Positions 1-9,390 are shown, counted from the first letter of the stretch. The stretch is DNA of 64,000 nucleotides from Paenibacillus sp. MAHUQ-63 (GCF_028765165.1 NZ_JARADB010000002.1:186001-250000), one strand, 5' to 3'. Translations and numbers: made by a program. The notes: generated from the letters alone by a model not told the origin.

Positions 1-27
1 ATCGGTCAAGTATTCACAGCAGCATCC

Positions 28-858
28 GTGAAGAAGACAAGGGCGCCAGGCACCTTCTGGCTCCATTGCGCGATGGGGATCGGGGCGCTTCTCTCTCTAT
101 TCCCTTTCTACTGGCTGCTCGTCATGTCGACGGCGACGACTGCGGATATGTTCCGTTTCCCGCCTCGGCTTCTGCCAGGAGACCAATTGCTTGTGAATAT
201 CGGGAAGGTTCTCGATCATGTAGGTTTTTTCCGCTCCTTCGGCAACAGTCTCATCGTCGCAGGCGTACATACGCTGCTGGTTCTGTTTTTCTGCTCCTTA
301 GCGGGGTTTGCCTTTGCCAAGTTTCAGTTTCCAGGCCAAACGCCATTGTTTTTCTTTCTCTTGGCCACGATGATGGTGCCCCAGCAGCTGGGCTTAATCC
401 CACAGTTCATTATTATGCAGAAGCTGGGCTGGATCAATGATTTGAAAGCACTCATCGTCCCAGGGGCGGCCAGTGCATTTGGGATCTTCTGGATGCGGCA
501 GTATACGGCCTCCGTCGTGCACGACGAGCTTATCAATGCCGGCCGCATCGACGGCTGTAACTCCTTCAATCTGTACTGGCTGGTAGCGCTTCCTGTGCTG
601 CGGCCCGCTCTGGCGACACTCGGAATCATTACCTTCCTAGGTTCGTGGAACGATTACTTGTGGCCGTTAGTCGTGATCTCGGTGCAGGAAAAGTTCACGA
701 TTCAGATGCTGATCGCTTCTATGAACGGTGTTTACAGCACGGATTACTCAATGGTCATGGCAGCTACCTTGATGGCTACTTTACCGCTTATAATTGTGTT
801 CTCCTTGTTCAGCCGTCAGTTTATTGCCGGGCTCATGCAAGGGTCCGTGAAGGATTAA
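28..858 (+). CDS. Carbohydrate ABC transporter permease (MalG/CUT1 type)
   Basis: Inner-membrane permease of a CUT1-type sugar ABC importer; with a second permease it forms the channel for a sugar or oligosaccharide. About six hydrophobic segments are visible, and the cytoplasmic EAA loop reads ELINAGRIDGCNSFNLYWLVALPVL, split here as ELINAGRIDGC and LPVLRPAL, which docks the ATPase. The C-terminus, FIAGLMQGSVKD, is the usual MalG ending. The reading frame is open to the left edge and the GTG at 28 has no clear ribosome binding site, so the true start may lie outside the window. The partner permease and binding protein would lie to the left. A strong terminator follows at once, so this is the last gene of its operon. 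Family assignment is secure; the substrate is unknown. Confidence 0.88.
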   Translation: MKKTRAPGTFWLHCAMGIGALLSLFPFYWLLVMSTATTADMFRFPPRLLPGDQLLVNIGKVLDHVGFFRSFGNSLIVAGVHTLLVLFFCSLAGFAFAKFQFPGQTPLFFFLLATMMVPQQLGLIPQFIIMQKLGWINDLKALIVPGAASAFGIFWMRQYTASVVHDELINAGRIDGCNSFNLYWLVALPVLRPALATLGIITFLGSWNDYLWPLVVISVQEKFTIQMLIASMNGVYSTDYSMVMAATLMATLPLIIVFSLFSRQFIAGLMQGSVKD

Positions 859-896
859 CGGGTTCATGTCCAAGAGGAAGCAGCGGCCGTTGCACG

Positions 897-940
897 AGAA
901 GAACCTCCGCCTACACAACCGTGTAGGCGGAGGTTCTTCT
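897..940 (+). terminator. Perfect 20-bp stem intrinsic terminator
   Basis: The arms 897-916 and 921-940 are exact reverse complements around a four-base AACC loop and are GC-rich in the middle. It lies 38 bases after the permease stop. The downstream side is pyrimidine-rich rather than a pure T run. It also lies just beyond the 3' end of the minus-strand remnant at 946-1131, so it may act in both directions. Confidence 0.85.
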
Positions 941-945
941 TCCTG

Positions 946-1131
946 CTATTCATTATTCACTATGGGCCCAAATGCGGCACGAATCAGCTCCAGCTGGCCG
1001 GGGATGCCGGTATTGATGAGAATGACGTCTTGCTCATCCCACAGGACCGTGGGGATGTAAGGATTGCTGTTGGTTGCCGCTCCTAGCGGAATCGTTGTAA
1101 TGCCTGCGCCCAATTGAACCAAGTCGAACAC
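946..1131 (-). pseudogene. Metallo-beta-lactamase-fold hydrolase, N-terminal remnant
   Basis: A 61-codon frame whose first ~52 residues look like the N-terminal two strands of an MBL-fold hydrolase: a beta strand with GAGITTIPLGAATNSN, then a strand with DVILINTGIPGQLELIRAAF, in the place where family members have an 'IDTG.PG' turn. The HxHxDH zinc motif that should follow is absent, because the frame ends in a few unrelated residues and meets the terminator hairpin. I read this as a 3'-truncated remnant, probably non-functional. Alternatively it is a short unrelated peptide, but the resemblance around the TGIPGQ turn argues against that. Confidence 0.5.
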
Positions 1132-1231
1132 CGCCTTATCAAGTTTGGTTACTCTCTCAATATTCCTCCGCTCCGGTGGAAAAACAAGCCCCTGTTGGCG
1201 GGAAGCGTTCGGCTAGTTGAACAATTTCAAG

Positions 1232-2893
1232 TTAGTTAGCATCCGCAAGGAGCGGAATTTGAAATTCCACGATCGTTCCTCCGTCAGACAGCTTGGAAAC
1301 ATGCATCCTTACCGAGTCGCCGTAGGAGAGCACGAGCCGTTGGTACACATTGAACACCCCGGTGTGCTCATGAAAATAAGGGTCGCCTTTGACGAGCTCT
1401 CCGCTAAGCATCCTGTTGAGCTTCTCCAAGTCCGCATCACGGATAGAGATTCCTGTGTTCGCAATGCGGACGACAAGCCCGGCGTCCTGCCGATGAATGT
1501 GAACGGCTAGTGTGAATTCGTCCGGCTTCATGGCTGGGGTCCAGCCGTATTTAAGGGCATTCTCGACGAACGGTTGGATCACGAGCTTCATAACCGGCAC
1601 ATCCATAAGCTCCGGGCTGACATGCCATTGGCACGGGACTTCAATGCCGTTACGGTAGCGGTGAATTTTCAAAAAGTGCGTAACAAACGCGATTTCTTCG
1701 CGCAAACTGGACCAGCCCTGGTCACTCCTCGCGTTATATCTCATCATGCGGGATACGCTCTGCACCATACTGCGGACCGCTTCGCCGTTCAGCTTCATGG
1801 CCAAGGATTCGATCGTTTCCAAGGTATTGAACAGAAAATGCGGATTGATCTGCGCTTGGAGCAGCAGCAGCTCTTTCTCCTTCTCCTTCACCTTGGATTC
1901 GTACAGTTGGTGTTCGACCCGCCGCAGACCGGAGATCAAGGGAAATGCAATGAAACAGGCGGCAACAATGCTGAGGAAAGCGATGAGCAGCGTCCACAGT
2001 CTGGATTCCTTCACGCCCTGCGTTATGGCATCGAAGGGGGTCAACAGCACCATCTGCCAGCCGGAGGGAAACATGTCTTGCGCGATAACCTCGAAGTGTT
2101 CACCCTGGGATTCAAACAAGAGCTCTTCACCCGGTGCTCCTCCTGTTTGAAGCGCAAGATGGAGATCGTCATGAAGCGCGCCGGGAAGCGGTTGTTTGGA
2201 TATGATGTGTCCGCTAGCGGGATGGTATAATACAATTTGACCGTCGCCTGCCTCATAACTTCCATTCACGAGGGTTCGGAAATGCGAGGCTTTAATGTCA
2301 ACGATTAACCATGCCTCAATTTCTCCGCTGATCAAGTAAGTGACCGGCCTGATCAGAGAGAGGCTTTCCTGCGGATTGCCCAGCGTATAATCGGTTGGAT
2401 GAACCTGGCTCAGTACCGGCTTATTTACGGATACCGCTTGCTGAAATAGCGGATTCGAAGTAAAGTCATAGGTATAATTCATACTTTTCTGATTGGAATT
2501 ATATAATATCTTACCTTCCCTATCATAATAGACGATGCCCTCAATTTCCGGATGGGATTGGAGCAGCGGGTCGAGCTTGGGCCGGAACGTCAGAATGCTG
2601 CCGGCTTGGCTGACGATATCGTCCTTGGGAATCTTGATGTACTTCTGGAAGCTCGAATCAATTAGAAGCGGATCCAGCGCTTGGTTGATTTCTTGAAGGG
2701 ATTGCGAGACTTCTCTCGCAGCATAGCGGGCGAATTGCGATGATACCGCAGACGAATGAAGCAGGCTGGAGCGCACCATTTGGTAATGCCAGCTCAGACT
2801 GGCGAGCAAGATCGGGACGATCGTCATAATAAGCACGATCACTAGTATTTTGTATTTAAGCGAGAGCGGCAGAGCTCGGAGCGGGCTGCGCAT
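1232..2893 (-). CDS. YesM-type sensor histidine kinase
   Basis: Membrane sensor kinase of a two-component system, 553 residues. A first transmembrane helix (about residues 14-36) is followed by an extracellular sensor region (about 37-295) of Cache-like make-up, a second membrane helix (about 299-322), a linker coiled coil, and the HisK_5/HisKA_4-type motif QINPHFLFNTLETIE with the phospho-accepting His352. A HATPase domain follows, with the N box VIQPFVENALKYG and a 'TGVFNVYQRL' G-box as in many YesM proteins. It is divergent from the YesN-type regulator at 2968 with 74 bases between; these pairs are more often co-directional. By position it should sense the sugar imported by the transporter at 4517-7869 or its presence outside the cell. 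Family call secure, ligand unknown. Confidence 0.9.
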   Translation of the reverse strand: MRSPLRALPLSLKYKILVIVLIMTIVPILLASLSWHYQMVRSSLLHSSAVSSQFARYAAREVSQSLQEINQALDPLLIDSSFQKYIKIPKDDIVSQAGSILTFRPKLDPLLQSHPEIEGIVYYDREGKILYNSNQKSMNYTYDFTSNPLFQQAVSVNKPVLSQVHPTDYTLGNPQESLSLIRPVTYLISGEIEAWLIVDIKASHFRTLVNGSYEAGDGQIVLYHPASGHIISKQPLPGALHDDLHLALQTGGAPGEELLFESQGEHFEVIAQDMFPSGWQMVLLTPFDAITQGVKESRLWTLLIAFLSIVAACFIAFPLISGLRRVEHQLYESKVKEKEKELLLLQAQINPHFLFNTLETIESLAMKLNGEAVRSMVQSVSRMMRYNARSDQGWSSLREEIAFVTHFLKIHRYRNGIEVPCQWHVSPELMDVPVMKLVIQPFVENALKYGWTPAMKPDEFTLAVHIHRQDAGLVVRIANTGISIRDADLEKLNRMLSGELVKGDPYFHEHTGVFNVYQRLVLSYGDSVRMHVSKLSDGGTIVEFQIPLLADAN

Positions 2894-2967
2894 CGTGCAT
2901 TCTCCTTCCGGGGCATGAGATGTATTTTGTTATTTTACAATAAAACATACAGACAAGGTGGATTCAT

Positions 2968-4353
2968 ATGAAAATTTGCGTAGCGGACGATGAGCAGGAA
3001 GTTCGGCACAGCATCGTTGTGAAATTATCGGAATCGCACCCCCATGCGAACGTATTCGATGTAGGCTACGGGTTAGAGGCGTTGGAGCAAATCAAGCTTA
3101 TACGTCCCGAGCTCGTCTTCCTGGATATCCGGATGCCTGAACTGGATGGCCTCGATATGCTGGCGAAGGTGATGCATGCGCTGCCCAAGACGAAGGTCGT
3201 CATGCTGACCGGCTACAGTCACTTTGAGTATGCGAAGAAAGCGGTGCATTACGGCGCCTCCGACTATTTGCTTAAACCCGCCGATGTCGATGAATTAAAG
3301 CAGCTCGTGCATACGGCCTATGACCGATTGTCCGAGCAGCTGGCCATTGAGCTGAGCGGCGCTCTGCAGGGCGGTGGCCAGGGGACAACGAAGATTCAGG
3401 GGACGTTCTTTGGTAACGTTTCTCCATGGTTTGATGACCGGGTGCCGAAGTCGATTGTATTTGAGGACGGCTCGAATCATACCGAATCGCATCCCAACGC
3501 CATATGCGGATTTGATTGCCAAGGGCAGAGAGTCCTGATTGTTCCGGCGGAGCCGGCTTACACAGGGGGGAGCTTCCGGGATTCGGGCGAGCTGTCCCGG
3601 ATCTGGCCGGTGGAGTGGAAGGCCTGGGAGACGAAGCGCTTTTACGGGAACGGAGCGTTGCATAGCGGACGCTACAGGTCGAATGCGGATTCGGCAGGCG
3701 GCTGCAGGCTGAGTGTTGTCCGAGCGGTGAAGACAGCGGACCGGGAGAAGCTGGATGAAGCTTTGTCCGTATGGATGCAGGAGCTTCAAAGGCTTCAGGC
3801 CGATGTGGTTCGGGAGGAATGCGCGAAGCTCGTTACGCTGCTCGATTCGGACTTAACCGAAGGGCAGACCTTTCGTATTCTGGAGCACGGTCCTAAGGAG
3901 AGTTGGCTCCGGGAAGCGGAGCGCTTTCCGAGCTGGCAGGAGCTGAAGACCTGGTTGCTGGAGTGGGTGATGAGGCGGTTCGATCAATTGCATCCGGCCT
4001 CCGTCACGAGAGGCTCCGCGGATTGGTTCGATAAGGCGCTCAGTCTTCTGGAGCAGCGCGCCGATATGGACATCACCTTGGAATCGCTGGCGGCGGAAGC
4101 CGGTGTGCACCCGGTCACCCTAAGCCGAATGTTCAAGCAGCAAACCGGATTAAGCTTTATCAGGTACTTGACCAAGAAGCGCATGGAGAAAGCGAAGCGG
4201 CTGCTGGCATCCGGCGATCAGCCGATTACGAAGCTGGCCGAAAGCTTAGGTTATCAGGACCATCGTTATTTTACTACTTTATTTAAAAATGAGTGGGGGA
4301 TGACGCCGGGGGACTTCCGCAAATTGCATGGTTCGGGCTGCGGGAACAAATAA
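2968..4353 (+). CDS. YesN-type response regulator, REC plus AraC HTH
   Basis: Cytoplasmic response regulator of 461 residues. The N-terminal receiver domain (1-120) has the acidic pair D7-D8, the phospho-acceptor D53 in FLDIRMP, and the lysine in YLLKPAD. A long, poorly conserved middle region (about 130-340) leads to a C-terminal AraC-type double helix-turn-helix (about 355-455) with the family signature ESLGYQDHRYFTTLFKNEWGMTPGDFR. It is the natural partner of the divergent kinase at 1232-2893 and the likely activator of the solute-binding protein/permease/sulfatase operon that follows. The start ATG has GACAAGGTGG upstream. Confidence 0.9.
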   Translation: MKICVADDEQEVRHSIVVKLSESHPHANVFDVGYGLEALEQIKLIRPELVFLDIRMPELDGLDMLAKVMHALPKTKVVMLTGYSHFEYAKKAVHYGASDYLLKPADVDELKQLVHTAYDRLSEQLAIELSGALQGGGQGTTKIQGTFFGNVSPWFDDRVPKSIVFEDGSNHTESHPNAICGFDCQGQRVLIVPAEPAYTGGSFRDSGELSRIWPVEWKAWETKRFYGNGALHSGRYRSNADSAGGCRLSVVRAVKTADREKLDEALSVWMQELQRLQADVVREECAKLVTLLDSDLTEGQTFRILEHGPKESWLREAERFPSWQELKTWLLEWVMRRFDQLHPASVTRGSADWFDKALSLLEQRADMDITLESLAAEAGVHPVTLSRMFKQQTGLSFIRYLTKKRMEKAKRLLASGDQPITKLAESLGYQDHRYFTTLFKNEWGMTPGDFRKLHGSGCGNK

Positions 4354-4390
4354 ACGGCTAAAAAATTCACCTGCGGGCTAAATTTTTCTC

Positions 4391-4420
4391 GCTGTTAACA
4401 GCTTACGGATGCCGTATGAT
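4391..4420 (+). promoter_or_regulatory. Candidate promoter with GCTGTTAACAGC palindrome
   Basis: Between the regulator and the binding-protein gene there is a perfect 12-bp palindrome, GCTGTTAACAGC (4391-4402), and a TATGAT (4415-4420) at -10-like distance. The region where a -35 box should be is poor and overlaps the palindrome, which fits an activated promoter. That the YesN-type regulator binds here is inference. Confidence 0.35.
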
Positions 4421-4516
4421 GAAATTGCATTAAAACCAAGTATACCAATATGATTTTAATGGATGTCTACCGGAAAACCGGCGATGCAAAAACTTTTGTC
4501 GGAGGGGTTAGGATCT

Positions 4517-5998
4517 ATGAAAAAAAGAAGATTAACCGGTTTGGCTTTGCTGCTAGCCGCAGGCGCGGCGATCAGCGGCTGCTCGAATAACGGGACAAGC
4601 GCGGCGGATCAGAAGATTGAAGGACCGAGCAAAGAGCAGGTTACGATCAAATTTTGGCACCGCTGGCCGGAGTCCCAGCAAGCCTTGGAGCAGGCGATCC
4701 AAGAATTCTCGCAAAAATACCCGAATATTAAAGTGGAGCTGCCGGCGATCGCCTCCTCCCAATATTCCACCCAGCTGCAGGCGGCTGTAGCGAGCAATGA
4801 CCTGCCGGATATTTTCGCTAATAGCAACGCGGTTCCCGTCGATCAATTAAACCGTCTTGGCCTCATTCGCGATATTGACGATGCGGTACAGGGCTATAAG
4901 GATAAGTTCTATGAGGGCACTTGGACCGAGGGCTTCACCACGTTGAACGGGAAGGTGTATGCACTGCCTCATTTCACACCGCGCCGTTACGCTCACGTAC
5001 TTTATTACAACAAGAATGTATTGAAAAACGCCGGCTTATCCGAGAACGACGTGCCTAAGAGCTGGGATGATTTCGTTAAGGTCGGGGCCAAAATCAAACA
5101 AAGCGGCAGCGACGTATATCCGTTAATTTTGGGCATTAAAACCGACTGGCTGGTGAGCGGTTATTTGGGGCAGATGGGGACGGCGATTAAGCCGGAGGTT
5201 GTTCCCAATGACGGCTTTAATCTGAAAACAGGACAATATGAATTCGATTCGCCTGGGTACGTGGAGAGCATTGAGTTTATTAAAAAGCTTCAGGACGAGA
5301 AGCTGCTTCATCCGAACAGTCTGGTCATCGATTACAGGGAAGCGTCCAGTCTGTTTGCCGGAGGCAAGGCGGCCTTCGTCATCGACGGCACATTCCTGTC
5401 CTCGGAGCTTCAGCAGAATAACAAATTTAATGATTTTGGCGTTGCACCGCTGCCGACGAAGGACGGTAAGCCACAATATTATGCGTTCCAGGGGGAAACG
5501 AAAGCGACGCTGCATGTAAGCAAGAACACGAAGCATTATGAGGAAGTCAAGCTGTTCCTGCAGTTCTACATGGATCGCTATTACGCCAAACAGCTGGAGC
5601 TTGGCATCGAGGGGTCACCGATTATTGAACAAAACAAAACGGTCAAGATCGACAACCCCCCATTCGTTGAAGCACAGAACATTCAGGATAAAACGTTTAT
5701 TCTCTCGCCTCATCCGTACACGCGCACCCGTGCAGCGGTTCAAGTGAATACGGAGCTCAACGGGAAGAAGCCGAAGGAAACGGTCGGTAAAATTATGGAA
5801 GGATATTTGGCGGGGCAAGTGAAGGATGTGAAGGCCCAGCTGTCACAATTGACTGCAGGCTATAACAAAGCGCTGCAGGAATCGATCGACAAGGTGAACA
5901 AGTCCGGAACGCCCGTGCGGCAGTCGGATTACCAATTCCCTAACTGGGTACCGTTTCAGTCGTATTCGACAGAGAAATATAACGAGCTGAGCAAATAA
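4517..5998 (+). CDS. Sugar ABC transporter solute-binding lipoprotein
   Basis: Extracellular lipid-anchored binding protein of a CUT1 sugar importer (SBP family 1), about 493 residues. I place the start at the ATG at 4517, preceded by GGAGGGG nine bases upstream, rather than an in-frame ATG at 4463. This gives a proper signal peptide: MKKRR, hydrophobic core, then the lipobox AAISGC with the lipidated Cys. The mature part begins with a Ser/Gly/Asn linker and the typical 'TIKFWHRWPESQQALEQAI' first strand and helix. It is followed after 93 bases by two permeases and a sulfatase gene, so the ligand may be a sulfated sugar. No dedicated ATPase gene is in the locus; a shared MsmX-like ATPase is usual in this group. 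Confidence 0.9.
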   Translation: MKKRRLTGLALLLAAGAAISGCSNNGTSAADQKIEGPSKEQVTIKFWHRWPESQQALEQAIQEFSQKYPNIKVELPAIASSQYSTQLQAAVASNDLPDIFANSNAVPVDQLNRLGLIRDIDDAVQGYKDKFYEGTWTEGFTTLNGKVYALPHFTPRRYAHVLYYNKNVLKNAGLSENDVPKSWDDFVKVGAKIKQSGSDVYPLILGIKTDWLVSGYLGQMGTAIKPEVVPNDGFNLKTGQYEFDSPGYVESIEFIKKLQDEKLLHPNSLVIDYREASSLFAGGKAAFVIDGTFLSSELQQNNKFNDFGVAPLPTKDGKPQYYAFQGETKATLHVSKNTKHYEEVKLFLQFYMDRYYAKQLELGIEGSPIIEQNKTVKIDNPPFVEAQNIQDKTFILSPHPYTRTRAAVQVNTELNGKKPKETVGKIMEGYLAGQVKDVKAQLSQLTAGYNKALQESIDKVNKSGTPVRQSDYQFPNWVPFQSYSTEKYNELSK

Positions 5999-6091
5999 GC
6001 GCGAGCCAGCAAGCAGGAGGGCAGCGGCAAGGCTTACGCCCGAGACTGCCCGAGAACTGCGGCCGGCTGCAGCCCGGAAGGAGGAACATCC

Positions 6092-7033
6092 GTGAGTCGC
6101 ACTGCATCCATGATTCGATGGCCGGCTTCCCGGCGGACGCGAATCCGTTACCTGTGGGCCTACGTACTGATCGGTCCGCAGGTCATCTTTTTCCTTGCAT
6201 TTACCGTGTATCCGATCGTGATGAGCTACGTGTATTCTTTCTATGAATGGAGCGGATTCGGTCCCCTCGAAAACTTCATCGGTTGGGATAATTTCATTAA
6301 GCTAGTCCATGAACATGCGTTCTGGAATGCGTTTCGCAACAGTATGATCTACATGACGGCCAAGACGTTGATTCTGATGCCGACTTCGCTCTTGCTCGCA
6401 CTCATTCTGAACCGGGCTTTGTTCAAAGGTAAGGTCATTTACCGGACGGTGTACTTTTTACCGGTCGTTACGACCACGTCGACGGTGGGCATCGTGATGA
6501 AATTCATTTTCGGCAACGAAAATGCGTTGGTCAACGAGGTTCTGATAGCGCTGGGAGCCCTATCCGATCCGATCCCGTGGCTCGGTCAGGCCGGTACCGC
6601 CATGCTCGTTCTGATCCTCATCGGCTCGTGGAAATTTTTCGGCATGGTACTGGTCTACTGGCTCGCCGGGCTGCAATCCCTGCCGAAGGACGTTTACGAG
6701 GCGGCGAAGACGGACGGGGCGAACGGACTGCAAACGCTGCGGTATATTACGCTTCCGCTGCTGGCGCCGGTCGCCGCCGTGATTCTTTTGCTGACGGTGG
6801 TCAACGGCATGCATGTATTCGATTTAGTCAAAACGTTAACGGGCGGAGGGCCGTTCTACGCGACCGAGACAATGGATCTGTATATTTATAATTTCGCATT
6901 CAGCACAAGCGGCTTCCCGCAGATCGGCTATGCGTCGGCGGCGGGCATTGTATTTGGCGTTGCGATATTCCTGTTGACAGCGCTTCTCGGTCTCATCGCG
7001 AAGCGGCTGCAGCGGTCAGGAGGCAGGGGATGA
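6092..7033 (+). CDS. Sugar ABC transporter permease (MalF type)
   Basis: First membrane subunit of the importer, 313 residues, six predicted membrane helices starting with YVLIGPQVIFFLAFTVYPIVM. The EAA loop is VYEAAKTDGANGLQTLRYITLPLL. The GTG start at 6092 has AAGGAGGA ideally placed upstream. Its stop overlaps the start of the next permease by four bases, so the two are translationally coupled. It works with the lipoprotein at 4517 and the permease at 7030. Confidence 0.93.
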   Translation: MSRTASMIRWPASRRTRIRYLWAYVLIGPQVIFFLAFTVYPIVMSYVYSFYEWSGFGPLENFIGWDNFIKLVHEHAFWNAFRNSMIYMTAKTLILMPTSLLLALILNRALFKGKVIYRTVYFLPVVTTTSTVGIVMKFIFGNENALVNEVLIALGALSDPIPWLGQAGTAMLVLILIGSWKFFGMVLVYWLAGLQSLPKDVYEAAKTDGANGLQTLRYITLPLLAPVAAVILLLTVVNGMHVFDLVKTLTGGGPFYATETMDLYIYNFAFSTSGFPQIGYASAAGIVFGVAIFLLTALLGLIAKRLQRSGGRG

Positions 7034-7869
7034 TAACAAGACACAAAGCTCGTCTGGCGGATGGTTTGCTTCATATCGTGCTGACGGTCCTCGGCTTCAT
7101 CTGGATTTATCCTTTCATCTGGATGATCTTCTCGTCTCTGAAGACGAATCAGGAGTATATCACTTCGGGGTTGAAGCTCCTACCCGCGTCTATGCAGTGG
7201 CTGAACTATGTGCGCGCATGGAAGGTTGGCCACTTCTCGGATTACTTCATCAACTCGGTCATCGTGACGGTGTCTACGGTCGCTATCGTTACGCTGCTGT
7301 GCATGTGGACCGGCTATGCGCTCGGGCGTGTCCAATTCCCGGGAAGGAAGCTGCTCGTGGTTGTCTTCAGCGCTACCATGTTTATACCTAAGGGATACAC
7401 CATCATCCCGGTATATATGATCGTGAAGCAGTTGGGCCTTCTTAACACGATGCCCGGTATTATTTTGGCCGAATCGTCCGGCGCCCATGTGCTGTTCATT
7501 CTCTTGTTCATGGCTTATTTCCATGGCTTGCCCAAGGAGCTGGAGGAGTCCGCGGAGATGGACGGAAGCGGGTTTCTGCGGATCTTTTGGCAGATTATGC
7601 TGCCTCTGTCGAAGCCGATTATCGCGACAACGATCATTATGCAGTTCATATGGACATGGAATTCGTTTTTTGTGCCGCTCGTCTTTACATTGAATAAACC
7701 CGAGCTGCGAACGCTTGCAGTCGGTATGTTTTCGTTCGCGGGCGAGCATACGATCGATTGGTCCGGTATGGCTGCCGGCGCATCCATTTCGCTGGTGCCC
7801 GTCATCTTTGTCTTCATTGTATTCCAGAAATATTTCATCGAAGGTATTTCCGGCTCAGTCAAAGGCTAA
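7030..7869 (+). CDS. Sugar ABC transporter permease (MalG type)
   Basis: Second membrane subunit, 279 residues, with six membrane helices, the EAA loop ELEESAEMDGSGFLRIFWQIMLPL and the standard C-terminus YFIEGISGSVKG. It overlaps the preceding permease gene by four bases (ATGA) and is followed 27 bases later by the sulfatase gene, so all four genes from 4517 to 9375 are probably one operon. Confidence 0.93.
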   Translation: MITRHKARLADGLLHIVLTVLGFIWIYPFIWMIFSSLKTNQEYITSGLKLLPASMQWLNYVRAWKVGHFSDYFINSVIVTVSTVAIVTLLCMWTGYALGRVQFPGRKLLVVVFSATMFIPKGYTIIPVYMIVKQLGLLNTMPGIILAESSGAHVLFILLFMAYFHGLPKELEESAEMDGSGFLRIFWQIMLPLSKPIIATTIIMQFIWTWNSFFVPLVFTLNKPELRTLAVGMFSFAGEHTIDWSGMAAGASISLVPVIFVFIVFQKYFIEGISGSVKG

Positions 7870-7896
7870 ACAATTTAACCAAGGAGGCTGCTCGAT

Positions 7897-9375
7897 ATGA
7901 AGAACAAACCGCATATTGTCATTTTCAATCCTGACCAGTGGAGGGGGGACGTCCTCGGTCATGTCGGGAACGCTGCGGCGGTAACGCCGGTGCTCGACCG
8001 GCTGGTCGAAACCGAGGCCGTTTCGTTCCGCAGCGCCTTTTGCCAAAATCCCGTATGTACGCCGAGCCGATGCTCGTTCATGAGCGGCTGGTATCCGCAT
8101 GTCCGGGGGCATCGCACGATGTTCCATATGATGCAGCCGGATGAGCCGGTTCTGCTTCGCACGTTGAAGGAACAGGGCTACTCCGTATGGTGGGGCGGGA
8201 AGAACGATTTGGTGCCTGCCGAGAACGGGTATGACGATTACTGCGATATCAAATATAACCCAGAGAAGCAGCCGCGCCCGGAAACGAACCTCCATGGGCA
8301 TGATGAGTGGAGGGGCGAGCCCGAAGGGGACAATTATTACTCCTTCTACGCCGGCAAGCTGGAGAAAGACCCGGCTGAGGAAGCTTATTATGACAACGAC
8401 TGGGCGAATGTGCTGGGGGCCATCGAATTTATCAAGAATGCTCCTGCGGACCAGCCGATTTGTCTTTATCTACCCTTGCTTTACCCTCATCCGCCTTATG
8501 GCGTGGAGGAGCCTTGGTTCAGCCGGATCGACAGGCAGAAGCTGCCGCCAAGAATTCCTGCACCCGGTAACTGGGACGGCAAGCCAAGTCTGCTTAAGGG
8601 GATTTACGAACGGCAGCATCTGCAAGCGTGGACGGAGGAACGCTGGGACGAGCTGCGGGCGACCTATTACGGGATGTGCGCCCGGGTGGATCATCAGTTC
8701 GGCTTGCTTCTCGATGCTTTGAAGGAAGCCGGCATATATAACGATACGGCGGTGTTCTTCTTCTCCGATCACGGCGATTTCACGGGAGATTACGGGCTCG
8801 TGGAGAAAACTCAGAATACGTTCGAGGATACGCTAACCCGGGTCCCCTTCGTTATTAAGCCGCCGAAGCACATTCCCGTCGTACCGCGTGTCAGCGAAGC
8901 TTTGGTGGAGCTGGTCGATTTCCCCGCAACGGTCGAGGCTCTGCTTGACTTGAAGCCGGAGCATACCCATTTCGGACGTTCGCTTCTGCCGCTACTGGCC
9001 GGAGAAACGGATGAACATCGCGACGCGGTCTTCTGCGAAGGCGGGAGAATTCACGGCGAGACTCACTGCATGGAGAAGGACAGCGTCGCCCAAACGACGC
9101 CAACCGGCTTATATTGGCCCAGAGTGGGCTTGCAGCAAAGCGAAGGGGCGGAGCATACGAAGGCTGTCATGTGCCGCACCCAAACGCACAAGTATGTGAG
9201 GCGGCTATATGAAACGGATGAGCTTTACGATCTGGTAAGCGATCCGGGCGAAACAGTCAATCGGATCGACGATCCTTCCTATGCCGGCGTTCTTGCCGAA
9301 CTGAAGGACCGGCTGCTGACCTTCTATCAAGAAACGGCGGATGCGGTGCCGCATAAGACAAATCGGCGCTTTTAG
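7897..9375 (+). CDS. Sulfatase (alkaline phosphatase superfamily, Cys type)
   Basis: Predicted sulfuric-ester hydrolase of 492 residues. The N-terminal metal-binding start is IVIFNPDQWRGD, and the maturation/active-site signature CTPSR is at residues 54-58, so Cys54 would be converted to formylglycine. Further on, FFSDHGDFTGDYGLVEK supplies the second metal-site Asp-His and the conserved Lys. No signal peptide is visible, so the enzyme should act in the cytoplasm on imported substrate, in line with its place at the end of the ABC operon behind AAGGAGG. No formylglycine-generating or anaerobic sulfatase-maturase gene is nearby, so maturation must be provided elsewhere. The substrate (sulfated glycan or other ester) cannot be told. 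Some family members are phosphonate or phosphate-ester hydrolases. Confidence 0.88.
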   Translation: MKNKPHIVIFNPDQWRGDVLGHVGNAAAVTPVLDRLVETEAVSFRSAFCQNPVCTPSRCSFMSGWYPHVRGHRTMFHMMQPDEPVLLRTLKEQGYSVWWGGKNDLVPAENGYDDYCDIKYNPEKQPRPETNLHGHDEWRGEPEGDNYYSFYAGKLEKDPAEEAYYDNDWANVLGAIEFIKNAPADQPICLYLPLLYPHPPYGVEEPWFSRIDRQKLPPRIPAPGNWDGKPSLLKGIYERQHLQAWTEERWDELRATYYGMCARVDHQFGLLLDALKEAGIYNDTAVFFFSDHGDFTGDYGLVEKTQNTFEDTLTRVPFVIKPPKHIPVVPRVSEALVELVDFPATVEALLDLKPEHTHFGRSLLPLLAGETDEHRDAVFCEGGRIHGETHCMEKDSVAQTTPTGLYWPRVGLQQSEGAEHTKAVMCRTQTHKYVRRLYETDELYDLVSDPGETVNRIDDPSYAGVLAELKDRLLTFYQETADAVPHKTNRRF

Positions 9376-9390
9376 CAGCGGTACACAAGG

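Noticed and set aside
2920..2949. AT-rich imperfect dyad between the divergent YesM and YesN genes
   Set aside because: Too many mismatches to claim an operator.
6000..6090. GC-rich stretch between binding-protein and permease genes as a terminator
   Set aside because: Only short overlapping stems and no T run; at most an mRNA stabilising element.
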